Of a DNA stretch of 64,000 nucleotides, positions 1 to 13,110 are shown one piece after another. Within the stretch, counting starts at the first letter, position 1; each line of letters starts with the position of its first letter. Source of the DNA: Auanema rhodensis (taxonomy: Eukaryota; Nematoda; Chromadorea; Rhabditida; Rhabditidae). The notes under the pieces were generated by a model that was not told the DNA's origin, made no database searches, and was given only the letters and a program-made list of their open reading frames with translations. Made by a program: the position numbers and the translations under genes. The DNA is taken from positions 15,577,638 through 15,641,637 of the forward strand of contig OZ059900.1 of assembly GCA_964057225.1 (NCBI GenBank). Reading direction: 5' to 3'.

Positions 1-1470
1 TCAGCATGTAAAATGCTTCATTTTAGTATGTAACACGCTGAAATTCGTTGCATTTGACGACTCATATGAACAAAAATCGATTTAATCAATATTAGCCATA
101 AGGGGCGTGCCCTCAGAATATGCTAATTTCCTTAATTTTCTAACCCCTGTTTTTTTGTCGTGAAAGTGGAACCAGACGTTGTACGAACAATTTTGAGCTA
201 GGTTTCATTGACATTGCATGAGTTTGAACACATGAAATCGTAAGTCAAAACCTTGTTTACAGCGAAATTTCCAAAAACTGGTTTTCCAGCATAATAAAAT
301 ATTTCTCATGGGAAATACTGTGTTTTTGTATTTTTCTAGTGTTCAGCATGTGAAATGCTTCATTTTAGTATGTAACACGCTGAAATTCGTTGCATTTGAC
401 GACTCATATGAACAAAAATCGATTTAATCAATATTAGCCATAAAGGGCGTGCCCTCAGAATATGCTAATTTCCTTAATTTTCTAACCCCTGTTTTTTTGT
501 CGTGAAAGTGGAACTAGACGTTGTACGAACAATTGTGAGCTAGGTTTCATTGACATTGCATGAGTTTGAACACATGAAATCGTAAGTCAAAACCTTGTTT
601 ACAGCGAAATTTCCAAAAACTGGTTTTCCAGCATAATAAAATATTTCTCATGGGAAATACTGTGTTTTTGTATTTTTCTAGTGTTCAGCATGTAAAATGC
701 TTCATTTTAGTATGTAACACGCTGAAATTCGTTGCATTTGACGATTCATATGAACAAAAATCGATTTAATCAATATTAGCCATAAGGGGCGTGCCCTCAG
801 AATATGCTAATTTCCTTAATTTTCTAACCCCTGTTTTTTTGTCGTGAAAGTGGAACTAGACGTTGTACGAACAATTGTGAGCTAGGTTTCATTGACATTG
901 CATGAGTTTGAACACATGAAATCGTAAGTCAAAACCTTGTTTACAGCGAAATTTCCAAAAACTGGTTTTCCAGCATAATAAAATATTTCTCATGGGAAAT
1001 ACTGTGTTTTTGTATTTTTCTAGTGTTCAGCATGTAAAATGCTTCATTTTAGTATGTAACACGCTGAAATTCGTTGCATTTGACGACTCATATGAACAAA
1101 AATCGATTTAATCAATATTAGCCATAAAGGGCGTGCCCTCAGAATATGCTAATTTCCTTAATTTTCTAACCCCTGTTTTTTTGTCGTGAAAGTGGAACTA
1201 GACATTGTATTAACAATTTTGAGCTAGGTTTCATTGACATTGCATGAGTTTGAACACATGAAATCGTAAGTCAAAACCTTGTTTACAGCGAAATTTCCAA
1301 AAACTGGTTTTCCAGCATAATAAAATATTTCTCATGGGTAATACTGTGTTTTTGTATTTTTCTAGTGTTCAGCATGTAAAATGCTTCATTTTAGTATGTA
1401 ACACGCTGAAATTCGTTGCATTTGACGACTCATATGAACAAAAATCGATTTAATCAATATTAGCCATAAG

Positions 1471-4400
1471 GGGCGTGCCCTCAGAATATGCTAATTTCCT
1501 TAATTTTCTAACCCCTGTTTTTTTGTCGTGAAAGTGGAACTAGACGTTGTACGAACAATTTTGAGCTAGGTTTCATTGACATTGCATGAGTTTGAACACA
1601 TGAAATCGTAAGTCAAATCCTTGTTTACAGCGAAATTTCCAAAAACTGGTGTTCCAGCATAATAAAATATTTCTCATGGGAAATACTGTGTTTTTGTATT
1701 TTTCTAGTGTTCAGCATGTGAAATGCTTCATTTTAGTATGTAACACGCTGAAATTCGTTGCATTTGACGACTCATATGAACAAAAATCGATTTAATCAAT
1801 ATTAGCCATAAGGGGCGTGCCCTCAGAATATGCTAATTTCCTTAATTTTCTAACCCCTGTTTTTTTGTCGTGAAAGTGGAACCAGACGTTGTACGAACAA
1901 TTTTGAGCTAGGTTTCATTGACATTGCATGAGTTTGAACACATGAAATCGTAAGTCAAAACCTTGTTTACAGCGAAATTTCCAAAAACTGGTTTTCCAGC
2001 ATAATAAAATATTTCTCATGGGAAATACTGTGTTTTTGTATTTTTCTAGTGTTCAGCATGTAAAATGCTTCATTTTAGTATGTAACACGCTGAAATTCGT
2101 TGCATTTGACGACTCATATGAACAAAAATCGATTTAATCAATATTAGCCATAAGGGGCGTGCCCTCAGAATATGCTAATTTCCTTAATTTTCTAACCCCT
2201 GTTTTTTTGTCGTGAAAGTGGAACCAGACGTTGTACGAACAATTTTGAGCTAGGTTTCATTGACATTGCATGAGTTTGAACACATGAAATCGTAAGTCAA
2301 AACCTTGTTTACAGCGAAATTTCCAAAAACTGGTTTTCCAGCATAATAAAATATTTCTCATGGGAAATACTGTGTTTTTGTATTTTTCTAGTGTTCAGCA
2401 TGTAAAATGCTTCATTTAAGTATGTAACACGCTGAAATTCGTTGCATTTGACGACTCATATGAACAAAAATCGATTTAATCAATATTAGCCATAAGGGGC
2501 GTGCCCTCAGAATATGCTAATTTCCTTAATTTTCTAACCCCTGTTTTTTTGTCGTGAAAGTGGAACTAGACGTTGTACGAACAATTTTGAGCTGGGTTTC
2601 ATTGACATTGCATGAGTTTGAACACATGAAATCGTAAGTCAAAACCTTGTTTACAGCAAAATTTCCAAAAACTGGTTTTCCAGCATAATAAAATATTTCT
2701 CATGAGAAATACTGTGTTTTTGTATTTTTCTAGTGTTCAGCATGTAAAATGCTTCATTTTAGTATGTAACACGCTGAAATTCGTTGCATTTGACGACTCA
2801 TATGAACAAAAATCGATTTAATCAATATTAGCCATAAGGGGCGTGCCCTCAGAATATGCTAATTTCCTTAATTTTCTAACCCCTGTTTTTTTGTCGTGAA
2901 AGTGGAACTAGACGTTGTACGAACAATTTTGAGCTAGGTTTCATTTACATTGCATGAGTTTGAACACATGAAATCGTAAGTCAAAACCTTGTTTACAGCG
3001 AAATTTCCAAAAACTGGTTTTCCAGCATAATAAAATATTTCTCATGGGAAATACTGTGTTTTTGTATTTTTCTAGTGTTCAGCATGTAAAATGCTTCATT
3101 TTAGTATGTAACACGCTGAAATTCGTTGCATTTGACTACTCATATGAACAAAAATCGATTTAATCAATATTAGCCATAAGGGGCGTGCCCTCAGAATATG
3201 CTAATTTCCTTAATTTTCTAACCCCTGTTTTTTCGTCGTGAAAGTGGAACTAGACGTTGTACAAACAATTTTGAGCTAGGTTTCATTGACATTGCATGAG
3301 TTTGAACACATGAAATCGTTAGTCAAAACCTTGTTTACAGCGAAATTTCCAAAAACTGGTTTTCCAGCATAATAAAATATTTCTCATGAGAAATACTGTG
3401 TTTTTGTATTTTTCTAGTGTTCAGCATGTAAAATGCTTCATTTTAGTATGTAACACGCTGAAATTCGTTGCATTTGATGACTCATATGAACAAAAATCGA
3501 TTTAATCAATATTAGCCATAAGGGGCGTGCCCTCAGAATATGCTAATTTCCTTAATTTTCTAACCCCTGTTTTTTTGTCGTGAAAGTGGAACTAGACGTT
3601 GTACGAACAATTTTGAGCTGGGTTTCATTGACATTGCATGAGTTTGAACACATGAAATCGTAAGTCAAAACCTTGTTTACAGCGAAATTTCCAAAAACTG
3701 GTTTTCCAGCATAATAAAATATTTCTCATGGGAAATACTGTGTTTTTGTATTTTTCTAGTGTTCAGCATGTAAAATGCTTCATTTTAGTATGTAACACGC
3801 TGAAATTCGTTGCATTTGACGACTCATATGAACAAAAATCGATTTAATCAATATTAGCCATAAAGGGCGTGCCCTCAGAATATGCTAATTTCCTTAATTT
3901 TCTAACCCCTGTTTTTTTGTCGTGAAAGTGGAACTAGACGTTGTACGAACAATTTTGAGCTAGGTTTCATTGACATTGCATGAGTTTGAACACATGAAAT
4001 CGTAAGTCAAATCCTTGTTTACAGCGAAATTTCCAAAAACTGGTGTTCCAGCATAATAAAATATTTCTCATGGGAAATACTGTGTTTTTGTATTTTTCTA
4101 GTGTTCAGCATGTGAAATGCTTCATTTTAGTATGTAACACGCTGAAATTCGTTGCATTTGACGACTCATATGAACAAAAATCGATTTAATCAATATTAGC
4201 CATAAGGGGCGTGCCCTCAGAATATGCTAATTTCCTTAATTTTCTAACCCCTGTTTTTTTGTCGTGAAAGTGGAACCAGACGTTGTACGAACAATTTTGA
4301 GCTAGGTTTCATTGACATTGCATGAGTTTGAACACATGAAATCGTAAGTCAAAACCTTGTTTACAGCGAAATTTCCAAAAACTGGTTTTCCAGCATAATA

Positions 4401-6258
4401 AAATATTTCTCATGGGAAATACTGTGTTTTTGTATTTTTCTAGTGTTCAGCATGTAAAATGCTTCATTTTAGTATGTAACACGCTGAAATTCGTTGCATT
4501 TGACGACTCATATGAACAAAAATCGATTTAATCAATATTAGCCATAAGGGGCGTGCCCTCAGAATATGCTAATTTCCTTAATTTTCTAACCCCTGTTTTT
4601 TTGTCGTGAAAGTGGAACCAGACGTTGTACGAACAATTTTGAGCTAGGTTTCATTGACATTGCATGAGTTTGAACACATGAAATCGTAAGTCAAAACCTT
4701 GTTTACAGCGAAATTTCCAAAAACTGGTTTTCCAGCATAATAAAATATTTCTCATGGGAAATACTGTGTTTTTGTATTTTTCTAGTGTTCAGCATGTAAA
4801 ATGCTTCATTTAAGTATGTAACACGCTGAAATTCGTTGCATTTGACGACTCATATGAACAAAAATCGATTTAATCAATATTAGCCATAAGGGGCGTGCCC
4901 TCAGAATATGCTAATTTCCTTAATTTTCTAACCCCTGTTTTTTTGTCGTGAAAGTGGAACTAGACGTTGTACGAACAATTTTGAGCTGGGTTTCATTGAC
5001 ATTGCATGAGTTTGAACACATGAAATCGTAAGTCAAAACCTTGTTTACAGCAAAATTTCCAAAAACTGGTTTTCCAGCATAATAAAATATTTCTCATGAG
5101 AAATACTGTGTTTTTGTATTTTTCTAGTGTTCAGCATGTAAAATGCTTCATTTTAGTATGTAACACGCTGAAATTCGTTGCATTTGACGACTCATATGAA
5201 CAAAAATCGATTTAATCAATATTAGCCATAAGGGGCGTGCCCTCAGAATATGCTAATTTCCTTAATTTTCTAACCCCTGTTTTTTTGTCGTGAAAGTGGA
5301 ACTAGACGTTGTACGAACAATTTTGAGCTAGGTTTCATTTACATTGCATGAGTTTGAACACATGAAATCGTAAGTCAAAACCTTGTTTACAGCGAAATTT
5401 CCAAAAACTGGTTTTCCAGCATAATAAAATATTTCTCATGGGAAATACTGTGTTTTTGTATTTTTCTAGTGTTCAGCATGTAAAATGGTTCATTTTAGTA
5501 TGTAACACGCTGAAATTCGTTGCATTTGACTACTCATATGAACAAAAATCGATTTAATCAATATTAGCCATAAGGGGCGTGCCCTCAGAATATGCTAATT
5601 TCCTTAATTTTCTAACCCCTGTTTTTTCGTCGTGAAAGTGGAACTAGACGTTGTACAAACAATTTTGAGCTAGGTTTCATTGACATTGCATGAGTTTGAA
5701 CACATGAAATCGTTAGTCAAAACCTTGTTTACAGCGAAATTTCCAAAAACTGGTTTTCCAGCATAATAAAATATTTCTCATGAGAAATACTGTGTTTTTG
5801 TATTTTTCTAGTGTTCAGCATGTAAAATGCTTCATTTTAGTATGTAACACGCTGAAATTCGTTGCATTTGATGACTCATATGAACAAAAATCGATTTAAT
5901 CAATATTAGCCATAAGGGGCGTGCCCTCAGAATATGCTAATTTCCTTAATTTTCTAACCCCTGTTTTTTTGTCGTGAAAGTGGAACTAGACGTTGTACGA
6001 ACAATTTTGAGCTGGGTTTCATTGACATTGCATGAGTTTGAACACATGAAATCGTAAGTCAAAACCTTGTTTACAGCGAAATTTCCAAAAACTGGTTTTC
6101 CAGCATAATAAAATATTTCTCATGGGAAATACTGTGTTTTTGTATTTTTCTAGTGTTCAGCATGTAAAATGCTTCATTTTAGTATGTAACACGCTGAAAT
6201 TCGTTGCATTTGACGACTCATATGAACAAAAATCGATTTAATCAATATTAGCCATAAG
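1471..6258 (+). repeat. 7-monomer (2394 bp) tandem duplication within satellite
   Basis: Two adjacent blocks of seven monomers, roughly 1471-3864 and 3865-6258, carry the same rare variants at a fixed offset of 2394 bp. These include AAATCC (1617 and 4011), TTTAAG (2417 and 4811), GAGCTGGG with AGCAAAAT, TTTACATT, GACTACTC, TTTTTTCGTCG, CGTTAGTC and GATGACTC. The one difference noticed by eye is C at about 3094 against G at about 5488. The flanks stop matching at 1470/3864 and 3864/6258. This is a recent unequal exchange or replication-slip product. Boundaries are known only to within the spacing of informative variants. Confidence 0.85.
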
Positions 6259-9200
6259 GGGCGTGCCCTCTGAATATGCTAATTTCCTTAATTTTCTAAC
6301 CCCTGTTTTTTTGTCGTGAAAGTGGAACTAGACGTTGTACGAACAATTTTGAGCTAGGTTTCATTGACATTGCATGAGTTTGAACACATGAAATCGTAAG
6401 TCAAAACCTTGTTAACAGCGAAATTTCCAAAAACTGGTTTTTCAGCATAATAAAATATTTCTCATGAGAAATACTGTGTTTTTGTATTTTTCTAGTGTTC
6501 AGCATGTAAAATGCTAAATTTTAGTATGTAACACGCTGAAATTCGTTGCATTTGACGACTCATATGAACGAAAATCGATTTAATCAATATTAGCCATAAA
6601 GGGCGTGCCCTCAGAATATGCTAATTTCCTTAATTTTCTAACCCCTGTTTTTTTGTCGTGAAAGTAGAACTAGACGTTGTACAAACAATTTTGAGCTAGG
6701 TTTCATTGACATTGCATGAGTTTGAACACATGAAATCGTAAGTCAAAACCTTGTTTACAGCGAAATTTCCAAAAACTGGTTTTCCAGCATAATAAAATAT
6801 TTCTCATGGGAAATACTGTGTTTTTGTATTTTTCTAGAGTTCAGCATGTGAAATGCTTCATTTTAGTATGTAACACGCTGAAATTCGTTGCATTTGACGA
6901 CTCATATGAACAAAAATCGATTTAATCAATATTAGCCATAAGGGGCGTGCCCTCAGAATATGCTAATTTCCTTAATTTTCTAACCCCTGTTTTTTTGTCG
7001 TGAAAGTGGAACTAGACGTTGTACGAACAATTTTGAGCTAGGTTTCATTGACATTGCATGAGTTTGAACACATGAAATCGTAAGTCAAAACCTTGTTTAC
7101 AGCGAAATTTCCAAAAACTGGTTTTCCAGCATAATAAAATATTTCTCATGGGAAATACTGTGTTTTTGTATTTTTCTAGTGTTCAGCATGTAAAATGCTT
7201 CATTTTAGTATGTAACACGCTGAAATTCGTTGCATTTGACGACTCATATGAACAAAAATCGATTTAATCAATATTAGCCATAAAGGGCGTGCCCTCAGAA
7301 TATGCTAATTTCCTTAATTTTCTAACCCCTGTTTTTTTGTCGTGAAAGTGGAACTAGACGTTGTAGGAACAATTTTGAGCTAGGTTTCATTGACATTGCA
7401 TGAGTTTGAACACATGAAATCGTAAGTCAAAACCTTGTTTACAGCGAAATTTTCAAAAACTGGTTTTCCAGCATAATAAAATATTTCTCATGGGAAATAC
7501 TGTGTTTTTGTATTTTTCTAGTGTTCAGCATGTAAAATGCTTCATTTTAGTATGTAACACGCTGAAATTCGTTGCATTTGACGACTCATATGAACAAAAA
7601 TCGATTTAATCAATATTAGCCATAAAGGGCGTGCCCTCAGAATATGCTAATTTCCTTAATTTTCTAACCCCTGTTTTTTTGTCGTGAAAGTGGAACTAGA
7701 CATTGTATTAACAATTTTGAGCTAGGTTTCATTGACATTGCATGAGTTTGAACACATGAAATCGTAAGTCAAAACCTTGTTTACAGCGAAATTTCCAAAA
7801 ACTGGTTTTCCAGCATAATAAAATATTTCTCATGGGTAATACTGTGTTTTTGTATTTTTCTAGTGTTCAGCATGTAAAATGCTTCATTTTAGTATGTAAC
7901 ACGCTGAAATTCGTTGCATTTGACGACTCATATGAACAAAAATCGATTTAATCAATATTAGCCATAAGGGGCGTGCCCTCAGAATATGCTAATTTCCTTA
8001 ATTTTCTAACCCCTGTTTTTTTGTCGTGAAAGTGGAACTAGACGTTGTACGAACAATTTTGAGCTAGGTTTCATTGACATTGCATGAGTTTGAACACATG
8101 AAATCGTAAGTCAAAACCTTGTTTACAGCGAAATTTCCAAAAACTGGTGTTCCAGCATAATAAAATATTTCTCATGGGAAATACTGTGTTTTTGTATTTT
8201 TCTAGTGTTCAGCATGTAAAATGCTTCATTTTAGTATGTAACACGCTGAAATTCGTTGCATTTGACGACTCATATGAACAAAAATCGATTTAATCAATAT
8301 TAGCCATAAGGGGCGTGCCCTCAGAATATGCTAATTTCCTTAATTTTCTAACCCCTGTTTTTTTGTCGTGAAAGTGGAACCAGACGTTGTACGAACAATT
8401 TTGAGCTAGGTTTCATTGACATTGCATGAGTTTGAACACATGAAATCGTAAGTCAAAACCTTGTTTACAGCGAAATTTCCAAAAACTGGTTTTCCAGCAT
8501 AATAAAATATTTCTCATGGGAAATACTGTGTTTTTGTATTTTTCTAGTGTTCAGCATGTGAAATGCTTCATTTTAGTATGTAACACGCTGAAATTCGTTG
8601 CATTTGACGACTCATATGAACAAAAATCGATTTAATCAATATTAGCCATAAAGGACGTGCCCTCAGAATATGCTAATTTCCTTAATTTTCTAACCCCTGT
8701 TTTTTTGTCGTGAAAGTGGAACTAGACGTTGTAGGAACAATTTTGAGCTAGGTTTCATTGACATTGCATGAGTTTGAACACATGAAATCGTAAGTCAAAA
8801 CCTTGTTTACAGCGAAATTTCCAAAAACTGGTTTTCCAGCATAATAAAATATTTCTCATGGGAAATACTGTGTTTTTGTATTTTTCTAGTGTTCAGCATG
8901 TAAAATGCTTCATTTTAGTATGTAACACGCTGAAATTCGTTGCATTTGACGATTCATATGAACAAAAATCGATTTAATCAATATTAGCCATAAGGGGCGT
9001 GCCCTCAGAATATGCTAATTTCCTTAATTTTCTAACCCCTGTTTTTTTGTCGTGAAAGTGGAACTAGACGTTGTACGAACAATTGTGAGCTAGGTTTCAT
9101 TGACATTGCATGAGTTTGAACACATGAAATCGTAAGTCAAAACCTTGTTTACAGCGAAATTTCCAAAAACTGGTTTTCCAGCATAATAAAATATTTCTCA

Positions 9201-12200
9201 TGGGAAATACTGTGTTTTTGTATTTTTCTAGTGTTCAGCATGTAAAATGCTTCATTTTAGTATGTAACACGCTGAAATTCGTTGCATTTGACGACTCATA
9301 TGAACAAAAATCGATTTAATCAATATTAGCCATAAAGGGCGTGCCCTCAGAATATGCTAATTTCCTTAATTTTCTAACCCCTGTTTTTTTGTCGTGAAAG
9401 TGGAACTAGACATTGTATTAACAATTTTGAGCTAGGTTTCATTGACATTGCATGAGTTTGAACACATGAAATCGTAAGTCAAAACCTTGTTTACAGCGAA
9501 ATTTCCAAAAACTGGTTTTCCAGCATAATAAAATATTTCTCATGGGTATTACTGTGTTTTTGTATTTTTCTAGTGTTCAGCATGTAAAATGCTTCATTTT
9601 AGTATGTAACACGCTGAAATTCGTTGCATTTGACGACTCATATGAACAAAAATCGATTTAATCAATATTAGCCATAAGGGGCGTGCCCTCTGAATATGCT
9701 AATTTCCTTAATTTTCTAACCCCTGTTTTTTTGTCGTGAAAGTGGAACTAGACGTTGTACGAACAATTTTGAGCTAGGTTTCATTGACATTGCATGAGTT
9801 TGAACACATGAAATCGTAAGTCAAAACCTTGTTAACAGCGAAATTTCCAAAAACTGGTTTTTCAGCATAATAAAATATTTCTCATGAGAAATACTGTGTT
9901 TTTGTATTTTTCTAGTGTTCAGCATGTAAAATGCTAAATTTTAGTATGTAACACGCTGAAATTCGTTGCATTTGACGACTCATATGAACGAAAATCGATT
10001 TAATCAATATTAGCCATAAAGGGCGTGCCCTCAGAATATGCTAATTTCCTTAATTTTCTAACCCCTGTTTTTTTGTCGTGAAAGTAGAACTAGACGTTGT
10101 ACAAACAATTTTGAGCTAGGTTTCATTGACATTGCATGAGTTTGAACACATGAAATCGTAAGTCAAAACCTTGTTTACAGCGAAATTTCCAAAAACTGGT
10201 TTTCCAGCATAATAAAATATTTCTCATGGGAAATACTGTGTTTTTGTATTTTTCTAGAGTTCAGCATGTGAAATGCTTCATTTTAGTATGTAATACGCTG
10301 AAATTCGTTGCATTTGACGACTCATATGAACAAAAATCGATTTAATCAATATTAGCCATAAGGGGCGTGCCCTCAGAATATGCTAATTTCCTTAATTTTC
10401 TAACCCCTGTTTTTTTGTCGTGAAAGTGGAACTAGACGTTGTACGAACAATTTTGAGCTAGGTTTCATTGACATTGCATGAGTTTGAACACATGAAATCG
10501 TAAGTCAAAACCTTGTTTACAGCGAAATTTCCAAAAACTGGTTTTCCAGCATAATAAAATATTTCTCATGGGAAATACTGTGTTTTTGTATTTTTCTAGT
10601 GTTCAGCATGTAAAATGCTTCATTTTAGTATGTAACACGCTGAAATTCGTTGCATTTGACGACTCATATGAACAAAAATCGATTTAATCAATATTAGCCA
10701 TAAAGGGCGTGCCCTCAGAATATGCTAATTTCCTTAATTTTCTAACCCCTGTTTTTTTGTCGTGAAAGTGGAACTAGACGTTGTAGGAACAATTTTGAGC
10801 TAGGTTTCATTGACATTGCATGAGTTTGAACACATGAAATCGTAAGTCAAAACCTTGTTTACAGCGAAATTTTCAAAAACTGGTTTTCCAGCATAATAAA
10901 ATATTTCTCATGGGAAATACTGTGTTTTTGTATTTTTCTAGTGTTCAGCATGTAAAATGCTTCATTTTAGTATGTAACACGCTGAAATTCGTTGCATTTG
11001 ACGACTCATATGAACAAAAATCGATTTAATCAATATTAGCCATAAAGGGCGTGCCCTCAGAATATGCTAATTTCCTTAATTTTCTAACCCCTGTTTTTTT
11101 GTCGTGAAAGTGGAACTAGACATTGTATTAACAATTTTGAGCTAGGTTTCATTGACATTGCATGAGTTTGAACACATGAAATCGTAAGTCAAAACCTTGT
11201 TTACAGCGAAATTTCCAAAAACTGGTTTTCCAGCATAATAAAATATTTCTCATGGGTAATACTGTGTTTTTGTATTTTTCTAGTGTTCAGCATGTAAAAT
11301 GCTTCATTTTAGTATGTAACACGCTGAAATTCGTTGCATTTGACGACTCATATGAACAAAAATCGATTTAATCAATATTAGCCATAAGGGGCGTGCCCTC
11401 AGAATATGCTAATTTCCTTAATTTTCTAACCCCTGTTTTTTTGTCGTGAAAGTGGAACTAGACGTTGTACGAACAATTTTGAGCTAGGTTTCATTGACAT
11501 TGCATGAGTTTGAACACATGAAATCGTAAGTCAAAACCTTGTTTACAGCGAAATTTCCAAAAACTGGTGTTCCAGCATAATAAAATATTTCTCATGGGAA
11601 ATACTGTGTTTTTGTATTTTTCTAGTGTTCAGCATGTAAAATGCTTCATTTTAGTATGTAACACGCTGAAATTCGTTGCATTTGACGACTCATATGAACA
11701 AAAATCGATTTAATCAATATTAGCCATAAGGGGCGTGCCCTCAGAATATGCTAATTTCCTTAATTTTCTAACCCCTGTTTTTTTGTCGTGAAAGTGGAAC
11801 CAGACGTTGTACGAACAATTTTGAGCTAGGTTTCATTGACATTGCATGAGTTTGAACACATGAAATCGTAAGTCAAAACCTTGTTTACAGCGAAATTTCC
11901 AAAAACTGGTTTTCCAGCATAATAAAATATTTCTCATGGGAAATACTGTGTTTTTGTATTTTTCTAGTGTTCAGCATGTGAAATGCTTCATTTTAGTATG
12001 TAACACGCTGAAATTCGTTGCATTTGACGACTCATATGAACAAAAATCGATTTAATCAATATTAGCCATAAAGGGCGTGCCCTCAGAATATGCTAATTTC
12101 CTTAATTTTCTAACCCCTGTTTTTTTGTCGTGAAAGTGGAACTAGACGTTGTAGGAACAATTTTGAGCTAGGTTTCATTGACATTGCATGAGTTTGAACA

Positions 12201-13110
12201 CATGAAATCGTAAGTCAAAACCTTGTTTACAGCGAAATTTCCAAAAACTGGTTTTCCAGCATAATAAAATATTTCTCATGGGAAATACTGTGTTTTTGTA
12301 TTTTTCTAGTGTTCAGCATGTAAAATGCTTCATTTTAGTATGTAACACGCTGAAATTCGTTGCATTTGACGATTCATATGAACAAAAATCGATTTAATCA
12401 ATATTAGCCATAAGGGGCGTGCCCTCAGAATATGCTAATTTCCTTAATTTTCTAACCCCTGTTTTTTTGTCGTGAAAGTGGAACTAGACGTTGTACGAAC
12501 AATTGTGAGCTAGGTTTCATTGACATTGCATGAGTTTGAACACATGAAATCGTAAGTCAAAACCTTGTTTACAGCGAAATTTCCAAAAACTGGTTTTCCA
12601 GCATAATAAAATATTTCTCATGGGAAATACTGTGTTTTTGTATTTTTCTAGTGTTCAGCATGTAAAATGCTTCATTTTAGTATGTAACACGCTGAAATTC
12701 GTTGCATTTGACGACTCATATGAACAAAAATCGATTTAATCAATATTAGCCATAAAGGGCGTGCCCTCAGAATATGCTAATTTCCTTAATTTTCTAACCC
12801 CTGTTTTTTTGTCGTGAAAGTGGAACTAGACATTGTATTAACAATTTTGAGCTAGGTTTCATTGACATTGCATGAGTTTGAACACATGAAATCGTAAGTC
12901 AAAACCTTGTTTACAGCGAAATTTCCAAAAACTGGTTTTCCAGCATAATAAAATATTTCTCATGGGTATTACTGTGTTTTTGTATTTTTCTAGTGTTCAG
13001 CATGTAAAATGCTTCATTTTAGTATGTAACACGCTGAAATTCGTTGCATTTGACGACTCATATGAACAAAAATCGATTTAATCAATATTAGCCATAAGGG
13101 GCGTGCCCTC
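6130..13110 (+). repeat. 10-monomer (3420 bp) tandem duplication within satellite
   Basis: The sequence from about 6130 to 9690 repeats at an offset of exactly 3420 bp (ten monomers) as about 9550-13110. Shared rare variants include CTCTGAAT, GTTAACAGCG, TTTTTCAGCAT, ATGCTAAATT, GAACGAAAATCG, AAAGTAGAAC, CTAGAGTTC, CATTGTATTAAC, CATGGGTAAT and AATTGTGAGC. By eye only two positions differ: 6874 C against 10294 T, and 8655 A against 12075 G. Similarity breaks at the left on CATGGGAAAT against CATGGGTATT (6127/9547) and at the right on TGAAT against AGAAT (9691/13111). The near identity points to a very recent amplification step. Confidence 0.87.
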
